A stretch of DNA of 17,723 nt, taken from positions 1 to 17,723 of the forward strand of contig CAZVAQ010000071.1 of the NCBI GenBank assembly GCA_964625145.1. Reading direction: 5' to 3'. Origin of the DNA: CAYTRP01 sp964625145 (GTDB taxonomy: Bacteria; Sumerlaeota; Sumerlaeia; SLMS01; JAHLLQ01). Below the pieces are notes generated by a model. It saw only the letters and a list, made by a program, of their open reading frames with translations. It ran no database searches and was not told where the DNA came from. This document shows, piece after piece, positions 14,982 to 17,723 of this stretch (within the stretch, counting starts at the first letter, position 1; every line of letters begins with the position of its first letter). The position numbers and the translations under genes are program-made.

Positions 14982-17195
14982 ATGAGGAACGCCAGCGCCA
15001 TGCCGAGCAGTGCCCAGAGATGGATGATTCCGCTGGTTTTTGCCCTCCTGCTCCTTGCGGCACATGGGTTGGCTCAGCAGATTGTGATCGATAACGACGA
15101 GGGGGCTCCTGCCTACGTCGAGACCGGAAGTTGGAGCCAAGGCGGCTCCGCAGGTTACAGCGGGGGCGGATATCGCTTCTGCTACACTGGGGACAATACC
15201 GCCACTTGGCAGAAGTCCGTCCCGTCAGACGGCACATACGAGGTCTTTGCCGCCTATCTCCGCAGCTCCAACCGCTCGACCTACGTCCCCCACGAAATCA
15301 CCCACGCAGGAGGTGTGGACACAGTCGCCATTGACCAGAACGGCGCGCTCGGCATGACGGAAACTTCCCTGGGGGTCTTCCCCTTTTCGACCTCCCAACC
15401 GGCAAACATCCGCCTGGTGGCGACCGGAGGCTCCAATGTCTATATTGCCGACGCCATCATCCTTCGGAAGGTGAGCGTCGACGCCCCTGTCATCACAGGC
15501 CTGACCGTCAGCCCCAATCCGCCCGCCGAAGGCAAGCTGATCACCTTTTCGGCCACGATCAACTCCGAAACCCCGCTGACCAGCGTCCAGGTGCGATACG
15601 GCATTGGAGCCCTCACCAACACCCTGACCGCCATAGCCGGACCCAATTCCACTTGGTCTCGGCCGATTCCACCGCAGGTGCAGGGGTCACTCATCCATTA
15701 CCAGTTCGTCGCTACCAATGAAGGCGGCTTCACCAGCGAAAGCGAAGTGGCGATCGTGCGGGTCCCCGACCCCCGCGAGTTCCGCGTCATCTGGGCCGAC
15801 AGTTGGGGCAGCAGCTTCCTAAACGCCACCCAGGCCCAGGAACTCGTCAACACCGCGCGAGCCGCCAACATCAACACGTTGATGCCACAAGTCCGCAAGG
15901 TCGGTGACGCAGTCTACAACAACTCCATCGAGCCACGCGCCACAAACATCAGCGGCGGCAGCAGCTTCGATCCCCTCCAGTACCTGATCAACCTCGCCCA
16001 TGACACCAGTGGCGGCAAGAAGCGCCTACAGGTCCACGCGTGGTTCGTCATGCACCGCATTGCCCAGAAGTCACAATCACTCCATCCCCAGCATCCCCTC
16101 TCCCTTCATCCGGAATGGGAAATGTACGCCCGCAGCACCACCCAACCGCCCTACGAGCCCGTGGGAGGAACCCAGCGCTACCTCGACCCGGGACATCCCG
16201 ACGCCGTGGACTACAACATCGCTGTCATCCTGCACGTCATGGACAATTATGACATTGATGGGGTGAACCTCGACTACATCCGCTATCCTGAATCCGCCGA
16301 CGGCAAGGTCCACGGTTACAACCCCGTGAGCATCGCGCGCTTCAACGCCGTTCATGGCCGCTCGGGCATCCCCGCCGATTCCGATACGCTGTGGAGGAAC
16401 TGGCGTCGCGAATGCGTGACGCTGGCCGTCAAGAAGCTCTATGTGCAAATGTGGAAAAGGGACCCAAGTGTGCTGCTCTCCACCTGCACCATCAACTGGG
16501 GTTCCAACTACTCCCCCTCAAACTACGCCACCTCATCCGCCTACAACGGCGTCTACCAGGACTGGAAGGGTTGGTTGGAAGCAGGTATTATCGACTACAA
16601 CGCGCTCATGAACTATGTTTCCCAATCCACGTCAACCGTCCCCTCGCGCTATCAGGGCTGGACGGACCTCTCCCTGGCCGCCGACGACAAGCGCGGCAGC
16701 ATCATCGGCATCGGCGCGTACCTTCACACAAATCCCGCTTACTCCGCACAGCAATTGCTCTACGCGCGCAATCAAGGCGCGGCGGGACTAAACATTTACG
16801 ATTGGGGTTCGGAAGTCCAGGCGGCCTCCGGCTTCACTCGCACCCAGTTCTTCGATACCATCCGCACGGAAGTCTTCCAGGAATGGGTCGACGCACCCGT
16901 CCCCCAATGGAAGGCAAACCCCGTCACTGGCATCATCGAGGGCCACGTCTTCGACGGGCCGAACCCCGTGGACCATGCGCAGGTGGAAGTCGTCGGCCAG
17001 GCCCAGACCGCCACCGTGACCGATGGAAACGGATGGTTTGGCATCCTGCACCTGCCGCCCGGCGTGCACACATTGCGCGTGCGCATCCCCGGCAAGCCGG
17101 ACATCTTCTATCAGGCGCAAAACCTGAGCGCCGGCGACGTGCAAACGATCACAATCGGACCTGCCGAAGTGCGCGACTTCTTCGGCATCTTCTAG
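14982..17195 (+). CDS. Secreted GHL10-family glycosidase-like protein with golvesin-like and carboxypeptidase-regulatory-like domains
   Basis: A 737-aa exported protein. Signal peptide about 14-31, cut near GLA/QQ. Residues 34-165 match a golvesin/Xly C-terminal-like module, a putative carbohydrate-binding beta domain (DNDEGAPAYVETGSW, GTYEVFAAY, THAGG, VYIADAIIL). Residues 166-262 look Ig/FN3-like. Residues 266-640 are the GHL10 (DUF187/UPF0748) TIM barrel: FRVIWADSW (267-275), LQVHAWF (349-355), HPEWEMY (376-382), YLDPGHPDAVDYN (400-412) and DGVNLDYIRYP (426-436). Residues 648-737 form a carboxypeptidase-regulatory-like beta domain (GHVFDG...DGNGWFGILHLPPG). Family member DigH of E. coli cleaves peptide-free peptidoglycan glycans; a similar wall substrate is plausible here but not shown. 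The gene is transcribed alone or with the following membrane protein gene. Confidence 0.92.
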   Translation: MRNASAMPSSAQRWMIPLVFALLLLAAHGLAQQIVIDNDEGAPAYVETGSWSQGGSAGYSGGGYRFCYTGDNTATWQKSVPSDGTYEVFAAYLRSSNRSTYVPHEITHAGGVDTVAIDQNGALGMTETSLGVFPFSTSQPANIRLVATGGSNVYIADAIILRKVSVDAPVITGLTVSPNPPAEGKLITFSATINSETPLTSVQVRYGIGALTNTLTAIAGPNSTWSRPIPPQVQGSLIHYQFVATNEGGFTSESEVAIVRVPDPREFRVIWADSWGSSFLNATQAQELVNTARAANINTLMPQVRKVGDAVYNNSIEPRATNISGGSSFDPLQYLINLAHDTSGGKKRLQVHAWFVMHRIAQKSQSLHPQHPLSLHPEWEMYARSTTQPPYEPVGGTQRYLDPGHPDAVDYNIAVILHVMDNYDIDGVNLDYIRYPESADGKVHGYNPVSIARFNAVHGRSGIPADSDTLWRNWRRECVTLAVKKLYVQMWKRDPSVLLSTCTINWGSNYSPSNYATSSAYNGVYQDWKGWLEAGIIDYNALMNYVSQSTSTVPSRYQGWTDLSLAADDKRGSIIGIGAYLHTNPAYSAQQLLYARNQGAAGLNIYDWGSEVQAASGFTRTQFFDTIRTEVFQEWVDAPVPQWKANPVTGIIEGHVFDGPNPVDHAQVEVVGQAQTATVTDGNGWFGILHLPPGVHTLRVRIPGKPDIFYQAQNLSAGDVQTITIGPAEVRDFFGIF

Positions 17196-17221
17196 GCCCC
17201 CGCATTTGGGGTTGAACTTCG

Positions 17222-17270
17222 CGGTGGCGAGGACGATTTCTTGCTCTGCATGTCGGGTGTCTCACCACCG
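17222..17270 (+). repeat. Imperfect 10-bp inverted repeat in the leader of the last gene
   Basis: CGGTGGCGAG (17222-17231) faces CTCACCACCG (17261-17270) with one mismatch over 29 nt. Its right arm runs into GGAG (17270-17273), the likely ribosome binding site of the gene starting at 17284. A CCCC/GGGG pair (17198-17201, 17208-17211) follows the GHL10 stop but has no T-tract, so I do not call it a terminator. Confidence 0.3.
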
Positions 17271-17283
17271 GAGCCGTTGAGTC

Positions 17284-17723
17284 ATGAGCAAGTTGTCCCG
17301 CCTCTCCCATCCTCGCATCCGAATCACCGGCGAGCCGACCGCCGATGCCTCCACGCAGGTATATTACTGGCCCCGGCGCATGGAGTCACTCTCCACTTGG
17401 GCGACAGCCGCTGGCGTCTTCGGTCTGCTTGGTGGGCTCATCCTTGTGTCAAACCGCACCGAAGCCGAGGAATTGGCCCTCATGACTGGCGGGCTGCTGT
17501 CTGCCGTAGGCGGCGCCGCGCTGCTGCTCTGCGTCGCCATCGCCCACGCCTGCCTGGCCCGCGAGATCCACTTCCATCGCCTTTACTGCATCATCCGCCA
17601 GACCGGCCGCGAGGATTTGATCCTCCCCTATTGCGGCTACGACGATCAATGGGTCGTCGACTTCAGCCGCCCGAAAAGCCTGCGCATCGTCGTCACCGAC
17701 AGCCACCGCGGCTGCACCATCCT
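17284..17723 (+). CDS. Membrane protein of unknown family (cut by window end)
   Basis: The frame is open from ATG 17284 to the edge: 146 codons with no stop, so the 3' end is missing. GGAG lies 10 nt upstream of the ATG. The first 37 residues are polar, with a MSKLSRLSHPRIRI start and no signal peptide. Two membrane segments follow, about 38-56 (WATAAGVFGLLGGLILVS) and 67-91 (TGGLLSAVGGAALLLCVAIA). Residues 93-146 look soluble and beta-rich (EIHFHRLYCIIRQTGREDLILPY), faintly like the bacterial PH-type domains that follow two helices in some small membrane proteins, but too little is visible to assign a family. It is co-directional with the GHL10 gene, 88 bp downstream, the only same-strand pair in the window. 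Confidence 0.75.
   Translation, partial: MSKLSRLSHPRIRITGEPTADASTQVYYWPRRMESLSTWATAAGVFGLLGGLILVSNRTEAEELALMTGGLLSAVGGAALLLCVAIAHACLAREIHFHRLYCIIRQTGREDLILPYCGYDDQWVVDFSRPKSLRIVVTDSHRGCTI

Noticed and set aside
17449..17706. 85-codon - strand frame near the right edge
   Set aside because: It is opposite the truncated membrane-protein gene, which has a start, a ribosome binding site and clear hydrophobic segments.

Overview
The window is GC-rich bacterial chromosome with ten complete protein genes and an eleventh cut by the right edge. I see no rRNA, tRNA, CRISPR array, transposase, integrase or phage gene. Two large Hanks-type Ser/Thr kinases, extensive TPR repeats, Thr-Pro/Pro-Ala linkers in membrane proteins, a secreted GHL10 protein with a golvesin-like domain and few classical operons suggest an uncultured lineage near the PVC/FCB periphery (Planctomycetota, Sumerlaeota or Hydrogenedentota type). 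That placement is inference from gene style, not from a marker gene.

Layout, left to right: PolX DNA polymerase/PHP phosphoesterase (-); dolichol/phytol-kinase-like membrane protein (+); SPOR-domain membrane protein with a C-terminal jelly-roll-like domain (-); small TPR protein (+); soluble NtrB-like PAS histidine kinase (-); exported cyanophycinase-like S51 peptidase (+); transmembrane Ser/Thr kinase with an outer sensor-like domain (-); secreted helical-repeat protein (+); giant soluble TPR-Ser/Thr kinase (-); secreted GHL10 glycosidase-like protein (+); truncated membrane protein (+). The first ten genes alternate strand without exception, so every junction among them is convergent or divergent and almost every gene must have its own promoter.

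Themes. (1) Envelope: the SPOR protein, the GHL10 protein (the family of E. coli DigH/YddW, active on denuded peptidoglycan glycans), the polyprenol/lipid-kinase-like protein and the secreted repeat protein all point to the cell wall or membrane. (2) Signalling: two Ser/Thr kinases flank the secreted repeat protein, and an orphan PAS histidine kinase sits head to head with the cyanophycinase-like gene with only 28 bp between start codons. No PP2C phosphatase, FHA protein or response regulator is in view. (3) Non-coding structure: the 168-bp convergent spacer between the cyanophycinase-like gene and the membrane kinase is packed with nested inverted repeats, including a perfect 10-bp pair closing a 112-nt block. 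This is the least explained signal here. Other sites are a good intrinsic terminator after the small TPR gene, a 9-bp inverted repeat in the divergent kinase spacer, and a hairpin in the small TPR gene leader.

I do not see a recognisable defence or biosynthetic system. The most testable hypotheses are a kinase-controlled envelope module and the structured convergent spacer.
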